Positions 24,859 through 33,334 of a stretch of DNA of 64,000 nt are shown in pieces. The DNA is from JAAXQD01 sp963790095. GTDB taxonomy: Bacteria > Desulfobacterota > Desulfobacteria > Desulfobacterales > UBA11574. Within the stretch, counting starts at the first letter, position 1; each line of letters starts with the position of its first letter. The notes under the pieces are model-generated. The model ran no database searches and had not been told where the DNA came from. It saw nothing but the letters and a program-made list of their open reading frames with translations. The position numbers and the translations under genes are program-made. The stretch is taken from the NCBI GenBank assembly GCA_963790095.1, contig CAWBNO010000016.1:90808-154807 (forward strand), in the 5' to 3' direction.

Positions 24859-26454
24859 ATGAATCAAGACGAACACACAGAAATACAGGATGCCCAGAAA
24901 GAAATCGCCAAAATTTTGGGAGCGATTCAAACGGAGGTCCCTATATTTTTGTACACCCAGCCGGGTCAAAATGATGTATTCAGCGATGCCGCCAGACAGG
25001 CCGTTCGTTTTTTTCGTCAGGTCACCGATAAAATTGTCTTTCGCGAATTTAATTTGTCACATGAGTCCGCCAAAAAACAAAAAATTGAATATTCACCGAC
25101 CCTGGTTTTCGATCCGGAACGGTACAACATCCGGTGGCTGGGGGCACCTTTGGGTGAAGAGGGGCGCATTTTTCTAGAAGCTCTTATCCTCATCGGGCTT
25201 CAAAAAAGCAATCTCAACGAACAATCGCGGCAGGTCATAAAACGGATAGACGACCCAAGAGATATCAAGGTGTTTGTGAGTGCCACGTGTCCGTATTGTC
25301 CCCAGCAGGCACTGAACGCTTTAAAAGCGGCTGTTGAAAAACCCGCTTTAATTTCTCTGGAAATCATCGATATCCAGGCCAACCCGGACCTTGCCAATCG
25401 ATATTCAGCCCAGTCCGTTCCTCAGACATATGCAAATGACATTTTGATTGCCCAGGGTGCCCAGACCGAAGAGCTTTTTATGCTTTCTTTGGATAGAATG
25501 GAGCAACAGACGGTATTCATACCTGAGGATGATGCAGAGGAAGTTGAAGCAGATCTGGTGATTGTTGGCGGCGGTCCGGCCGGACTGACAGCGGGGATAT
25601 ATGGCGCACGAAGCGGCCTCAAAACGGTTGTCGTGGAAAAAGGCGTCCTTGGAGGCCAGGTGGCCACGACCCCGATTGTTGAAAATTATCCGGGTCTTAA
25701 ACAGATTGGCGGGAAAACGCTGGTAGATATTTTGGTTACCCATGCTCTGGAATATGTACAGATTTTTCCAGGAGAAGGGGTTCTGGATATTACGCCCAAT
25801 GGTCCCATCAACGTGCAGACCAGCAGACGAAAGTTTAAGGCCAAGGCCGTACTGATAGCCACCGGAGCGACGTACAGGAATCTCGGCGTTCCCGGCGAAT
25901 CACGTTTGTCGGGGCATGGGGTCAGTTATTGTAGTACCTGTGACGGCCCCCTGTTTAAAGGGAAAAAAGCCATTATCGTCGGCGGCGGCAACAGCGCCGT
26001 TACCGAGGCCCTCCACATGCATCACATCGGTGTCGATGTAACCCTGGTTCACCGGAGAGACAATCTGAGAGCTCATGACGCTTTGGTGAAAAACCTGATA
26101 CAAAATAATATTCCGATACTCTTTAATACCGAAGTCAAGGAAATCAATGGAAAACATAAGGTTGAAGAAGTTCTGCTTCACAACAACAAAACGGAAGAAA
26201 CTTCAACCCTATCTGTAAATGCCGTATTCATCGCCATCGGCTACGATCCTGCCGTCGATCTGGCGAAGGCCATCGGACTCGAGCTGACTGAAGAAGGCTA
26301 CATCAAACATGACAACTACAGGACCAATATCCCGGGAATTTATACGGCCGGTGATGTTTCGGGGGGGTACAAGCAAATTGTAACGGCCGCCGGACACGGC
26401 GCAGAAGCGGCCTTGGCCATATTCGAAGACCTTATCCATCCATACTGGAAATAA
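24859..26454 (+). CDS. AhpF-like fusion: protein disulfide oxidoreductase + thioredoxin reductase
   Basis: Residues 1-215 form a tandem thioredoxin fold as in AhpF or archaeal PDO, with one active site CPYC (144-147). Residues 230-531 form a thioredoxin-reductase flavoprotein: FAD motif GGGPAG (237-242), redox pair C358-C361 in YCSTCDGP, NAD(P)H motif GGGNSA near 374 and C-terminal GIYTAGDVSGGYKQI. The first thioredoxin fold has no Cys pair, also as in AhpF. It probably passes electrons from NAD(P)H to a peroxiredoxin or another thiol protein; no ahpC is nearby. AGGAG precedes the ATG. The upstream rubredoxin-membrane gene likely shares its transcript. Confidence 0.9.
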   Translation: MNQDEHTEIQDAQKEIAKILGAIQTEVPIFLYTQPGQNDVFSDAARQAVRFFRQVTDKIVFREFNLSHESAKKQKIEYSPTLVFDPERYNIRWLGAPLGEEGRIFLEALILIGLQKSNLNEQSRQVIKRIDDPRDIKVFVSATCPYCPQQALNALKAAVEKPALISLEIIDIQANPDLANRYSAQSVPQTYANDILIAQGAQTEELFMLSLDRMEQQTVFIPEDDAEEVEADLVIVGGGPAGLTAGIYGARSGLKTVVVEKGVLGGQVATTPIVENYPGLKQIGGKTLVDILVTHALEYVQIFPGEGVLDITPNGPINVQTSRRKFKAKAVLIATGATYRNLGVPGESRLSGHGVSYCSTCDGPLFKGKKAIIVGGGNSAVTEALHMHHIGVDVTLVHRRDNLRAHDALVKNLIQNNIPILFNTEVKEINGKHKVEEVLLHNNKTEETSTLSVNAVFIAIGYDPAVDLAKAIGLELTEEGYIKHDNYRTNIPGIYTAGDVSGGYKQIVTAAGHGAEAALAIFEDLIHPYWK

Positions 26455-26643
26455 ATACGTCAGGGTTTCTGGAATAAACCGGTCAATGTCGAAGGTAAAC
26501 CCTTAAACAGTCCGCCTGTAGTCCAAAAGCAGTGGAGATTTAGACCCTTCAATTGTACTTTCATCCGAGGACGGGAAACGGATTTAACTGGCCATACTCG
26601 ATTTCTCGGGAAAACATAAATATACCCGCAGAGAAAGCCGATT

Positions 26644-27198
26644 ATGAAAAATAAAATTGTAAAAGATTTAATGAACCCCATATCAGAATATGAGACCATT
26701 TCCATTGAATCCAATTTATATGAGGCCGCCCTTGCCCTTGACAAAGCTCAAAAAGCGTATGAACAGGGACTGTATCCCCATAGAATCCTTCTTATATCTG
26801 ATGAAAATGGAGAAATTGTCGGCAAAATTAGCCAGCTGGATGTCCTCAGAGCATTGGAACCCAAAGGATGCCAGATCCAGGATTCCAAAACCCTATCCAG
26901 ATTTGGTGTCAGTTCTTCGTATTTAAAACCGATGCTGAGTCAATGGGGATTTTGGGACAAACCTTTGATTGATATCTGTAAAGGTGCGGGCCGGCTTAAA
27001 GTCAAAATACTGGTCTGCGCTCCAGCCGAAGGAGAGTATGTTCCAGAAGACGCATCCTTAAGTGAAGCCATACATCAGCTGGCTCTGGAGCATCATCAGT
27101 CTTTACTGGTAACCCGGGGCAAAAAAATTGTGGGGATTCTGAGACAAACAGAGATGTTCAAAGAGGTTGTACAAACACTTTCCGCTTGTGAACTCTAA
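26644..27198 (+). CDS. CBS-pair domain protein
   Basis: Two CBS motifs are seen in 184 residues: residues 5-75 (VKDLMNPISEYETISIE ... EIVGKISQLDVLRAL) and about 120-180 (VPEDASLSEAIHQL ... KIVGILRQTEMFKEV). CBS pairs bind adenine nucleotides and set the activity of a partner. The gene sits 58 bases before an SLC13-type carrier, so an energy-sensing role in its control is a reasonable inference. A 189-base gap without a gene precedes it. Confidence 0.85.
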   Translation: MKNKIVKDLMNPISEYETISIESNLYEAALALDKAQKAYEQGLYPHRILLISDENGEIVGKISQLDVLRALEPKGCQIQDSKTLSRFGVSSSYLKPMLSQWGFWDKPLIDICKGAGRLKVKILVCAPAEGEYVPEDASLSEAIHQLALEHHQSLLVTRGKKIVGILRQTEMFKEVVQTLSACEL

Positions 27199-27256
27199 CT
27201 GTCCGGCACGTATCTTCTTAATGGGTTTAGTGAGTAAAAGTATTTGGAATTAATCT

Positions 27257-28726
27257 ATGGCAGGAGATTTTGAATTTAAGATTGGCAACGGTCATTATAA
27301 CGTAAAACAATTTATTTTTCTTGTTGCCGGTATATTGCTCTTTGCACTGGTGTATTATTCACCGCCGTGGTCAGATGCAATCGATCCGGCCGGAAAACAT
27401 TTTGTACTGAGCAGAGAGGGAAAAGGCGCTCTGGCGATATCTCTGTTTGCCACCATCTGGTGGGTTTTGGAAGTCGTACCCGTCGGCGTCACCAGCCTTG
27501 CCATCGGCGTCCTTCAGGTCTATTTCCTGATCCGTCCGGCCAAGGCGGCGTTCACGGACTTTATGGACCCCTCGGTTATGTTTATTTTCGCCTCCATCGT
27601 CATCGGCATGGTTTTTACAAAAACAGGACTTACCAAACGGATGGCCTATAAAATGCTGATAATTGTCGGTGAAAAAACCAGCATGATTTATCTCGGCTGT
27701 TTTGTATTGACCGCTGCTTTGACTCACATTATGGCCCATACAGCTGTAGCGGCAACCATATATCCGCTCCTTGTTTCTATTTACGGACTTTATGGAGAAG
27801 AAGATCAACCAACGAAGTTTGGCAAGGGACTTTTTATGGGCATGGCTTATGTCGCCGGGGCAGGGAGCATTGTAACGTTATTGGGAGCTGCACGCGGTGC
27901 GGTTGCCATAGGTTTTTATAATGACGTCATTGGCCAGGATATCACATTTTTCCAATTAAGTTATTACATGTTCCCCATAGGGTGGCTGATGGTTTTTTTA
28001 TTGTGGATATTTTTTATGATTTTCTTCAAACCCGAAAAGAGCGCTATCCCAGGGTTAAGAGAAAGGGCTGTTCAGCTCAAAAAAAACCTGGGACCGGTTA
28101 CCGGAAAAGAAATAATTGCCATGGTCATCATCTTTGCCTGTATTCTGGCAATGTCTCTGAGTTCCTTTTTCCCGGCATTAAAGATTCTCGATAAAACGGC
28201 CATTATCTTAACATCAACGATTCTTTTTTTTATCACAGGTATCCTGAATATTGATGATCTTGAAGAGATACCATGGAATATCATCTTGCTCTTTGCAGGT
28301 GCCATGAGCATGGGTTTTTGCCTCTGGCAAACAGGTGCGGCCAAGTGGCTTGCGGTAAAATGGCTGATGATATTCCATTCTTCAAGCGGTTTCTTCTTTA
28401 TAATGGGCATTGCATTTTTTGTTATGATCATGACCAATTTTTTAATGAACGTAGCAGCCATTGCGATCTCCCTGCCGGTTGCCTTGGTGCTGGCTTCTTA
28501 TCTAAACGTAGCACCGGATGTCGTCCTTTTTACATCCTTGGTCACGGCAGGAATGCCGTTTCTCTTGCTTGTCGGAGCTGCTCCAAATGCTATTGCATAT
28601 GAATCCGGACAATTTACACCCGCTGAATTCTTTCTATACGGAATACCGGCCAGTATCTTGCTGATCGCAGTGATCGGTTTTGCAGTTTATGTTCTGTGGC
28701 CGATCATGGGCATGCCGATTCACTGA
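27257..28726 (+). CDS. SLC13/DASS-family anion:Na+ symporter (possible sulfate carrier)
   Basis: The 489-residue protein has about 11-12 membrane helices and the divalent anion:sodium symporter pattern: ATIWWVLEVVPVGVTSL near residue 70, an internal repeat with LLFAGAMSMGFCLWQTGAAKW near 345, and a C-terminal Na+-binding loop region ending in PNAIAYESGQF. DASS carriers move sulfate, di- or tricarboxylates with Na+. In a sulfate reducer with Na+ pumping (Nqr), sulfate is the attractive substrate, but a dicarboxylate cannot be excluded. The CBS protein just upstream is likely its regulator. A weak hairpin terminator follows. Confidence 0.85.
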   Translation: MAGDFEFKIGNGHYNVKQFIFLVAGILLFALVYYSPPWSDAIDPAGKHFVLSREGKGALAISLFATIWWVLEVVPVGVTSLAIGVLQVYFLIRPAKAAFTDFMDPSVMFIFASIVIGMVFTKTGLTKRMAYKMLIIVGEKTSMIYLGCFVLTAALTHIMAHTAVAATIYPLLVSIYGLYGEEDQPTKFGKGLFMGMAYVAGAGSIVTLLGAARGAVAIGFYNDVIGQDITFFQLSYYMFPIGWLMVFLLWIFFMIFFKPEKSAIPGLRERAVQLKKNLGPVTGKEIIAMVIIFACILAMSLSSFFPALKILDKTAIILTSTILFFITGILNIDDLEEIPWNIILLFAGAMSMGFCLWQTGAAKWLAVKWLMIFHSSSGFFFIMGIAFFVMIMTNFLMNVAAIAISLPVALVLASYLNVAPDVVLFTSLVTAGMPFLLLVGAAPNAIAYESGQFTPAEFFLYGIPASILLIAVIGFAVYVLWPIMGMPIH

Positions 28727-28739
28727 TGAGTCGATATGA

Positions 28740-28765
28740 ACCATCGCTCCATATGATGGTCTTTT
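28740..28765 (+). terminator. Weak hairpin terminator after the SLC13 gene
   Basis: ACCATC (28740-28745) pairs with GATGGT (28755-28760), followed by CTTTT. The stem is short. Confidence 0.4.
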
Positions 28766-28776
28766 AACTCGATAAT

Positions 28777-28798
28777 TCCCTGTAGCTTGCTGCAGGGA
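28777..28798 (+). terminator. Strong hairpin before the osmC operon
   Basis: TCCCTGTAGC with GCTGCAGGGA forms a near-perfect stem with a minimal loop. No T-run follows, so it may be a terminator remnant or a leader hairpin of the following operon. Confidence 0.45.
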
Positions 28799-28873
28799 GA
28801 TTCATTAAGAATATCATTGAAAATCATTAACATAATTCACCAGTTGTACAGGGTGATAATCAAGGGGGAAATT

Positions 28874-29344
28874 ATGGGTAAAATTGTTCACACATCACAT
28901 ATTACGATTACGAGAGAAATGGGGCCGACCCGGAAAGCCGTGATCAAGGGTTTCGCAGAACCGGTCTATTACGGGGTCCACGGCGGAATCAAAAATTTCT
29001 ATAAAGTTGATCCGGAAGAAGAACATGCGGCAACATTAGATCACATTGTCGGTGCTGTGGGCGGCTGAATGATGGGCACACTGGCCGCGGTGCTGGCCGG
29101 CAAAAAGATTCGGACCTTTCGAGATCTGTTTAAAGCCATCGTAACCGGTGACATCGAAGACGTCGACGGTGTATTGAAAATTACGTGCATTAACGTCAGT
29201 TACCAGCTTAAATTGCCCAAGGAAAAGAGGACAGCGGCAAAAGATGCGCTGGAAGTCTATTTGAAATTGTGTCCCGGGGCCCAGAGCGTCATCGGCTGTA
29301 TTGATATCAACCATGAACTGACTATGGAAGACTTAATTGAATAA
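28874..29344 (+). CDS. OsmC-family peroxide reductase, probable selenoprotein (in-frame TGA = Sec65)
   Basis: The frame from ATG 28874 (ribosome site AAGGGGGAA) meets TGA at 29066-29068 and continues without a shift to TAA at 29342-29344. Read through, the product has 156 residues. The TGA falls exactly where OsmC/Ohr proteins have the peroxidatic Cys: LDHIVGAVGG-U-MMGTLAAVLAG corresponds to the family's alpha-helical LxxALGxC motif, and the second conserved Cys is C133 in KLCPGAQSVIG. A GC-rich segment just after the TGA (GGCC repeats, GCAC with GTGC) could fold as a bacterial SECIS. OsmC proteins reduce organic hydroperoxides. It heads an operon with rubrerythrin, flavodoxin and ferredoxin. 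The alternative, a nonsense mutation at just this codon, is less likely. Confidence 0.85.
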
Positions 29345-29358
29345 AAAGGAGGTATTGT

Positions 29359-29856
29359 ATGAGTCAAACAGAACAAAATCTACAGGAAGCATTTGCCGGG
29401 GAATCCCAGGCCAACCGTAAATATCTTGCATTTGCGAAAAAGGCTGATCAGGAAGGTTATTCTCAGGCGGCCAAACTCTTCAGGGCGGCTGCAGAGGCTG
29501 AAACCGTCCACGCCCATGCACATCTGAGGGTTCTCAAAGGAATAAAATCAACCGCTGAAAACCTCAAAGAGGCCATTGCCGGTGAAACCCATGAATTCAA
29601 AAGTATGTATCCGGCCATGATCGACACAGCACAATCAGAAGGAGACAAAGCAGCCGAAAGAAGCTTTACCTATGCCAATGAAGTTGAAAAAATACACGCC
29701 GATCTTTACCAGAAAGCTCTGGACAGTCTTGATAATCCTGAAGCCGTGGAATGCTATTATGTCTGCGCCGTGTGCGGCTATACCTGTGAAGATGAACCCC
29801 CTGAAACATGCCCGGTTTGCAACGCCAATATCAAAGCTTTTTCTAGGGTGGATTAA
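29359..29856 (+). CDS. Rubrerythrin
   Basis: A 165-residue non-haem di-iron peroxidase that reduces H2O2 in anaerobes. The four-helix ferritin-like domain has the iron-binding Glu/His set (AFAGESQANRKY, AEAETVHAHAH, AGETHEFKSMY, NEVEKIHADLY), and a C-terminal rubredoxin domain has CAVCGYTCEDE and CPVCNA. It is of normal length. AAGGAGG lies before the ATG, and the gene follows the OsmC stop by 14 bases. It shares the operon with flavodoxin and a small ferredoxin that could deliver electrons. Confidence 0.95.
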   Translation: MSQTEQNLQEAFAGESQANRKYLAFAKKADQEGYSQAAKLFRAAAEAETVHAHAHLRVLKGIKSTAENLKEAIAGETHEFKSMYPAMIDTAQSEGDKAAERSFTYANEVEKIHADLYQKALDSLDNPEAVECYYVCAVCGYTCEDEPPETCPVCNANIKAFSRVD

Positions 29857-29897
29857 AAAAATCACAAACATTCAAACATTTAAAAAGGAGGTTGAAA

Positions 29898-30341
29898 ATG
29901 GCAAAAGTGCTTATCGGATATTACAGCAGAACTGGAAATACTGAAAAAATGGCGGAATATATTGCCGAAGGTGTCCGTCTTACCGGAAACACCGCGGAGC
30001 TGAAAAAAATCTCTGAAATAAAAGATGAAAAAGATTTGGGAGGATACGACGGTTTTATATTCGGATGTCCCACGTATCATCGGGATATTACTGCGGGCAT
30101 GAAAACATTTCTTTTCTTGGCGGAAAAGGCCAATCTGGTGGGAAAGATGGGAGGTGCCTTCGGATCTTATACACATAGCGGGGAATCTGCCGACATGATA
30201 TTTGACACCATGCTTTACGTATTCAAAATGGACCTGGTTGATCTGGGTTCATTAAATCTGAAAGAACAGGCGTTGGAAACTGAGGAAGGGATGCGGGCCT
30301 GCCAGGATTACGGTAAAGCCATTGGTCAGAAGTTTGCTTAA
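29898..30341 (+). CDS. Short-chain flavodoxin
   Basis: A 147-residue FMN protein: the phosphate loop is YYSRTGNTEKMA at the N terminus, and FGCPTYHRD and GAFGSYTHSGES are the flavin-stacking loops. It is a one- or two-electron carrier in the cytoplasm. The ATG at 29898 has AAGGAGG seven bases upstream. In this operon it may feed rubrerythrin or the OsmC selenoprotein. Confidence 0.92.
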   Translation: MAKVLIGYYSRTGNTEKMAEYIAEGVRLTGNTAELKKISEIKDEKDLGGYDGFIFGCPTYHRDITAGMKTFLFLAEKANLVGKMGGAFGSYTHSGESADMIFDTMLYVFKMDLVDLGSLNLKEQALETEEGMRACQDYGKAIGQKFA

Positions 30342-30379
30342 CTCAACGGCTTGAAATTTATTTTAAAAAGGAGAAAGAA

Positions 30380-30574
30380 ATGAAAGTAAAAGTCACTGGA
30401 AATTGTATGGGAGATCGACGTTGTAACGACCTGTGTCCTGAAGTTTTCGAATACGATGAGGACGAACTGAAGTCTATTGTTAAAGTGGATGAAGTTCCCG
30501 CACAATACGAGGCGCTTGTCAGGCAGGCTGCAGATGAATGCGGCGCCGATGCCATCATCATAGAAGATGACTGA
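30380..30574 (+). CDS. Single-cluster ferredoxin with Asp in the second ligand position
   Basis: The 64-residue protein has the monocluster ferredoxin pattern C9-M-G-D12-R-R-C15-N-D-L-C19-P and a distant C53 (AADECGADAI). The second Cys of CxxCxxC is replaced by Asp, exactly the exchange known from Pyrococcus furiosus ferredoxin, where it makes the fourth iron labile and lets the cluster switch between [3Fe-4S] and [4Fe-4S]. The C-terminal Pro after the last Cys is Gly here. AAGGAG precedes the ATG. A strong terminator hairpin follows, closing the OsmC-rubrerythrin-flavodoxin-ferredoxin operon. Confidence 0.82.
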   Translation: MKVKVTGNCMGDRRCNDLCPEVFEYDEDELKSIVKVDEVPAQYEALVRQAADECGADAIIIEDD

Positions 30575-30585
30575 TACCATTTAAA

Positions 30586-30620
30586 CGGGGCCAGGGCACC
30601 ACGGTGCAAATCTGGCCCCG
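30586..30620 (+). terminator. Rho-independent terminator of the stress operon
   Basis: CGGGGCCAG (30586-30594) pairs perfectly with CTGGCCCCG (30612-30620), with an inner GCACC/GGTGC pair in the loop; TTTTA follows a few bases later. Confidence 0.75.
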
Positions 30621-30652
30621 TCGCGTTTTATATGCGAAAACATTTGATTTGT

Positions 30653-30680
30653 TTGACATACTATTGTGTGGAATTATATT
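30653..30680 (+). promoter_or_regulatory. Sigma-70 type promoter of korAB
   Basis: TTGACA (30653-30658), 16-base spacer, TATATT (30675-30680). It lies 70 bases before the korA ATG and after the preceding terminator. Confidence 0.6.
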
Positions 30681-30750
30681 AAGATCAATAGAGTTCTAAA
30701 TCGTATCCTGCACCATCAACAGTCACCCATACAACCCCGGGAGGTGTGTC

Positions 30751-32403
30751 ATGAAAGAGATATCGATTCTGGTTGGCGGGAAAGCGGGGGATGGTATCCG
30801 ACAGGCCGGGCACGTCATTGCCCGACTTTTGAATCGAATCGGCTATCGGATTTTTTTCTATGATGATTATCCCTCTCTGATCCGTGGCGGTCACAATTTC
30901 TCCATCATCCGGGCCGCGGAAAAGCGCGTTATTGCGCACAAAGAGACGGTCGATGTCATTGTTGCCTTGAATCAGGATGCCGTGGAAAACCATAAACATC
31001 GGCTCAATACCGGCGGGATAATTCTCTTTGATTCTAAAAAAGCGAATGCTGAAGGCTTGGGATTCGACTTTATGGAAATTGTCAAAGAGTTTGACGGAAA
31101 GCCGATTATGAGGAATACCGCAGCCATCGGGGCACTGGCCGGCACATTAAATATCGAATGGTCTGTTCTGGAAAAAGTTATCATGGATGCCGTAGAAAAG
31201 GACGTCGACTTGAATCTCAAAATCGTCCGGCACGCTTATGACCGGATTGAAAACCCTTCCAAGCCTGTGGCAAAACTGGATCAAAAACCCCTTCCACTGG
31301 TCTCCGGCAATGAAGCCATTGCCCTTGGGGCGGTCAAAGCCGGTCTGAACATGTACATTGCCTATCCCATGACCCCCGCATCGGCCATTCTCCATTATCT
31401 GGCAGCCCTCGAAAACGAATTGGGGGTGGTTACCGTACACCCTGAAAGTGAGATTGGTGTTGCACTCATGGCATTAGGAGCCGCCTATGCCGGCGCAAGG
31501 ACCATGGTCGGCACCTCCGGCGGAGGATTCGCGTTGATGACAGAAGCGTTGAGCCTGGCCGGACAGGGTGAACTTCCCATGGTTATCGTGGAAGCTCAGA
31601 GACCTGGGCCAAGTACCGGTGTTCCCACATACACCATGCAAGGCGATCTGGCCTTTGTTGTCCATGCCGGGCATGGGGAATTTTCAAGGGTGGTGCTGGC
31701 ACCCGGTGATGCCGATGAGGCATTTTACACGGCCGGGATGGCCATGAACCTTGCATGGAAATTTCAGATTCCGACCCTTGTGCTTTCCGACAAGCATTTG
31801 AGCGAGAGCATATTCAGCTTCGAGGCCGATCTGGACAAGGTTAAACCGGAGAAGCCATTTTTATGGAGCAATCAGGGAGAATACCAAAGATATATAGACA
31901 CTCAAAACGGCATTTCCCCGTTGGCCTTTCCGGGAAATCCGGCAGCAATCATTAAAGCCACTTCTTATGAACATGATGAGTTCGGTATTGCCACTGAGGA
32001 ACCTGAAACAATTGCGCAAATGCAAAGGAAACGGTTGCGTAAGGGAAAAGCCTTGGAAGATGAGCTTGAAAAATATGAAACAGTGAAGGTATACGGAAAC
32101 CCTGATTCAAAAACCGCCCTCCTGTGTTGGGGCTCTACCAAAGGGGCGTGTATAGAAGTGGCCGAAGCCCTATATCTTAAAGTGGTCCAACCCCTGATAT
32201 TGGAGCCTTTACCGGTAAAGGCGCTAAAAAAAGCCCTGTCCGGCGTCGACAAAATCATAGACGTGGAAGTCAATGCCACTGGACAACTGGCAAAACTTAT
32301 TTCCGGCCATGGTTTCTGCATTGACGATATGATTTTACGTTTTGACGGGCGTCCTTTTACCGTGGATGTTTTGATTGACAACGTAAAGGAGGTGCTCTCA
32401 TGA
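30751..32403 (+). CDS. korA: 2-oxoacid:ferredoxin oxidoreductase, fused gamma/alpha subunit (KorA type)
   Basis: Residues 1-180 form the gamma domain (ISILVGGKAGDGIRQAGHVIA, DDYPSLIRGGHNFS) and residues 190-550 the alpha pyrimidine-binding part (NEAIALGAVKAGLNMYIAYPMTPAS, TSGGGFALMTEAL, RPGPSTGVPT). The enzyme oxidises a 2-oxoacid with CoA to acyl-CoA and CO2 and reduces ferredoxin, or runs in reverse. The gamma-alpha fusion with a separate small beta subunit is typical of 2-oxoglutarate oxidoreductases, although substrate specificity is not proved. GGGAGG precedes the ATG. The stop overlaps the korB start (ATGA). Confidence 0.9.
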   Translation: MKEISILVGGKAGDGIRQAGHVIARLLNRIGYRIFFYDDYPSLIRGGHNFSIIRAAEKRVIAHKETVDVIVALNQDAVENHKHRLNTGGIILFDSKKANAEGLGFDFMEIVKEFDGKPIMRNTAAIGALAGTLNIEWSVLEKVIMDAVEKDVDLNLKIVRHAYDRIENPSKPVAKLDQKPLPLVSGNEAIALGAVKAGLNMYIAYPMTPASAILHYLAALENELGVVTVHPESEIGVALMALGAAYAGARTMVGTSGGGFALMTEALSLAGQGELPMVIVEAQRPGPSTGVPTYTMQGDLAFVVHAGHGEFSRVVLAPGDADEAFYTAGMAMNLAWKFQIPTLVLSDKHLSESIFSFEADLDKVKPEKPFLWSNQGEYQRYIDTQNGISPLAFPGNPAAIIKATSYEHDEFGIATEEPETIAQMQRKRLRKGKALEDELEKYETVKVYGNPDSKTALLCWGSTKGACIEVAEALYLKVVQPLILEPLPVKALKKALSGVDKIIDVEVNATGQLAKLISGHGFCIDDMILRFDGRPFTVDVLIDNVKEVLS

Positions 32404-33260
32404 CAACCATTAAAGAATTAGGGACCTATGCCCAGAATACCTGGTGCCCCGGTTGCGGCAACTTCGGCATCTTAGCATCCATCAAAAAAGAATTGGCAGA
32501 TCTTGAAGATGATGGACTCGATCTTAATAAAGTAGCCATAGTCTCGGGAATTGGATGTCATGCCAAGATTGTGGACTATGTCAACGTCAACACCTTCTAT
32601 TCGATTCATGGCCGGGTTCCCCCGCCGATGACCGGAATTAAGCTGGCCAATCCGGATTTGACGGTAATCGGCCATTCCGGTGACGGAGATGCCTATGGTG
32701 AAGGCATTGAGCATCTTATTTTCAGTGCCAAGCGAAATTTAGACATGACGTTCATTGTTCACAACAACAGGGTATACGGTCTCACAACCGGTCAGTTTAC
32801 GCCCACCAGTCCTTCCGGGTTTAAAGGGCGGTCGACCCCGAAAGGCAGTCCCGAAGAACCGTTGAATCCCATCGAGCTCATACTCTCCGCCGGTGCAACT
32901 TTTGTCGCCAGAGGGTATTCGCGAAATATGGAACATCTTCAGTCTTTGATAAAAGCGGCAATCAACCATAAAGGGTTTTCCTTTATTGATGTGCTTCAAC
33001 CTTGTTTCACCTTTTTTAATACCTATGATTATTACAACGAAAGGGTATATGAAATTAACCAACGGGATCATGATGCTTCCGATAGAAACGCGGCGTTTGT
33101 TAAGGCCCGAGAATGGGCGTATGGAGAGGGGGATCAGATTCCCATAGGTGTTTTTTATCAGGTTAAAAAACCCACCTATGAAGAAAAACTTTTGGCAGGA
33201 AGGGTCCCTGTTCAATCAACCCCCGGAGATATCCGGCCGGTCCTCGAAAAACATATATAA
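32400..33260 (+). CDS. korB: 2-oxoacid:ferredoxin oxidoreductase beta subunit (KorB type)
   Basis: The 286-residue subunit binds thiamine diphosphate and a [4Fe-4S] cluster: WCPGCGNFG near the start, the ThDP/Mg site GDGDAYGEGIEHL ... NNRVYGLTTGQFTPTS, and DVLQPCFTF later. It pairs with the fused alpha/gamma protein, whose last codon overlaps this start by four bases. No separate delta ferredoxin gene is present, as expected for two-subunit Kor enzymes. Confidence 0.92.
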   Translation: MTTIKELGTYAQNTWCPGCGNFGILASIKKELADLEDDGLDLNKVAIVSGIGCHAKIVDYVNVNTFYSIHGRVPPPMTGIKLANPDLTVIGHSGDGDAYGEGIEHLIFSAKRNLDMTFIVHNNRVYGLTTGQFTPTSPSGFKGRSTPKGSPEEPLNPIELILSAGATFVARGYSRNMEHLQSLIKAAINHKGFSFIDVLQPCFTFFNTYDYYNERVYEINQRDHDASDRNAAFVKAREWAYGEGDQIPIGVFYQVKKPTYEEKLLAGRVPVQSTPGDIRPVLEKHI

Positions 33261-33334
33261 CGGGGTGCTTTGGCAAAAAACTTCCCGAGCCTTGGTTGCA
33301 ATTCGAACTCAACGGAATAAGGAGCGTAAATCCA

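Noticed and set aside
29066..29068. TGA read as a plain nonsense mutation splitting the gene
   Set aside because: The stop falls exactly at the catalytic Cys, the frame is kept on both sides and the operon is intact, so selenocysteine is more likely.
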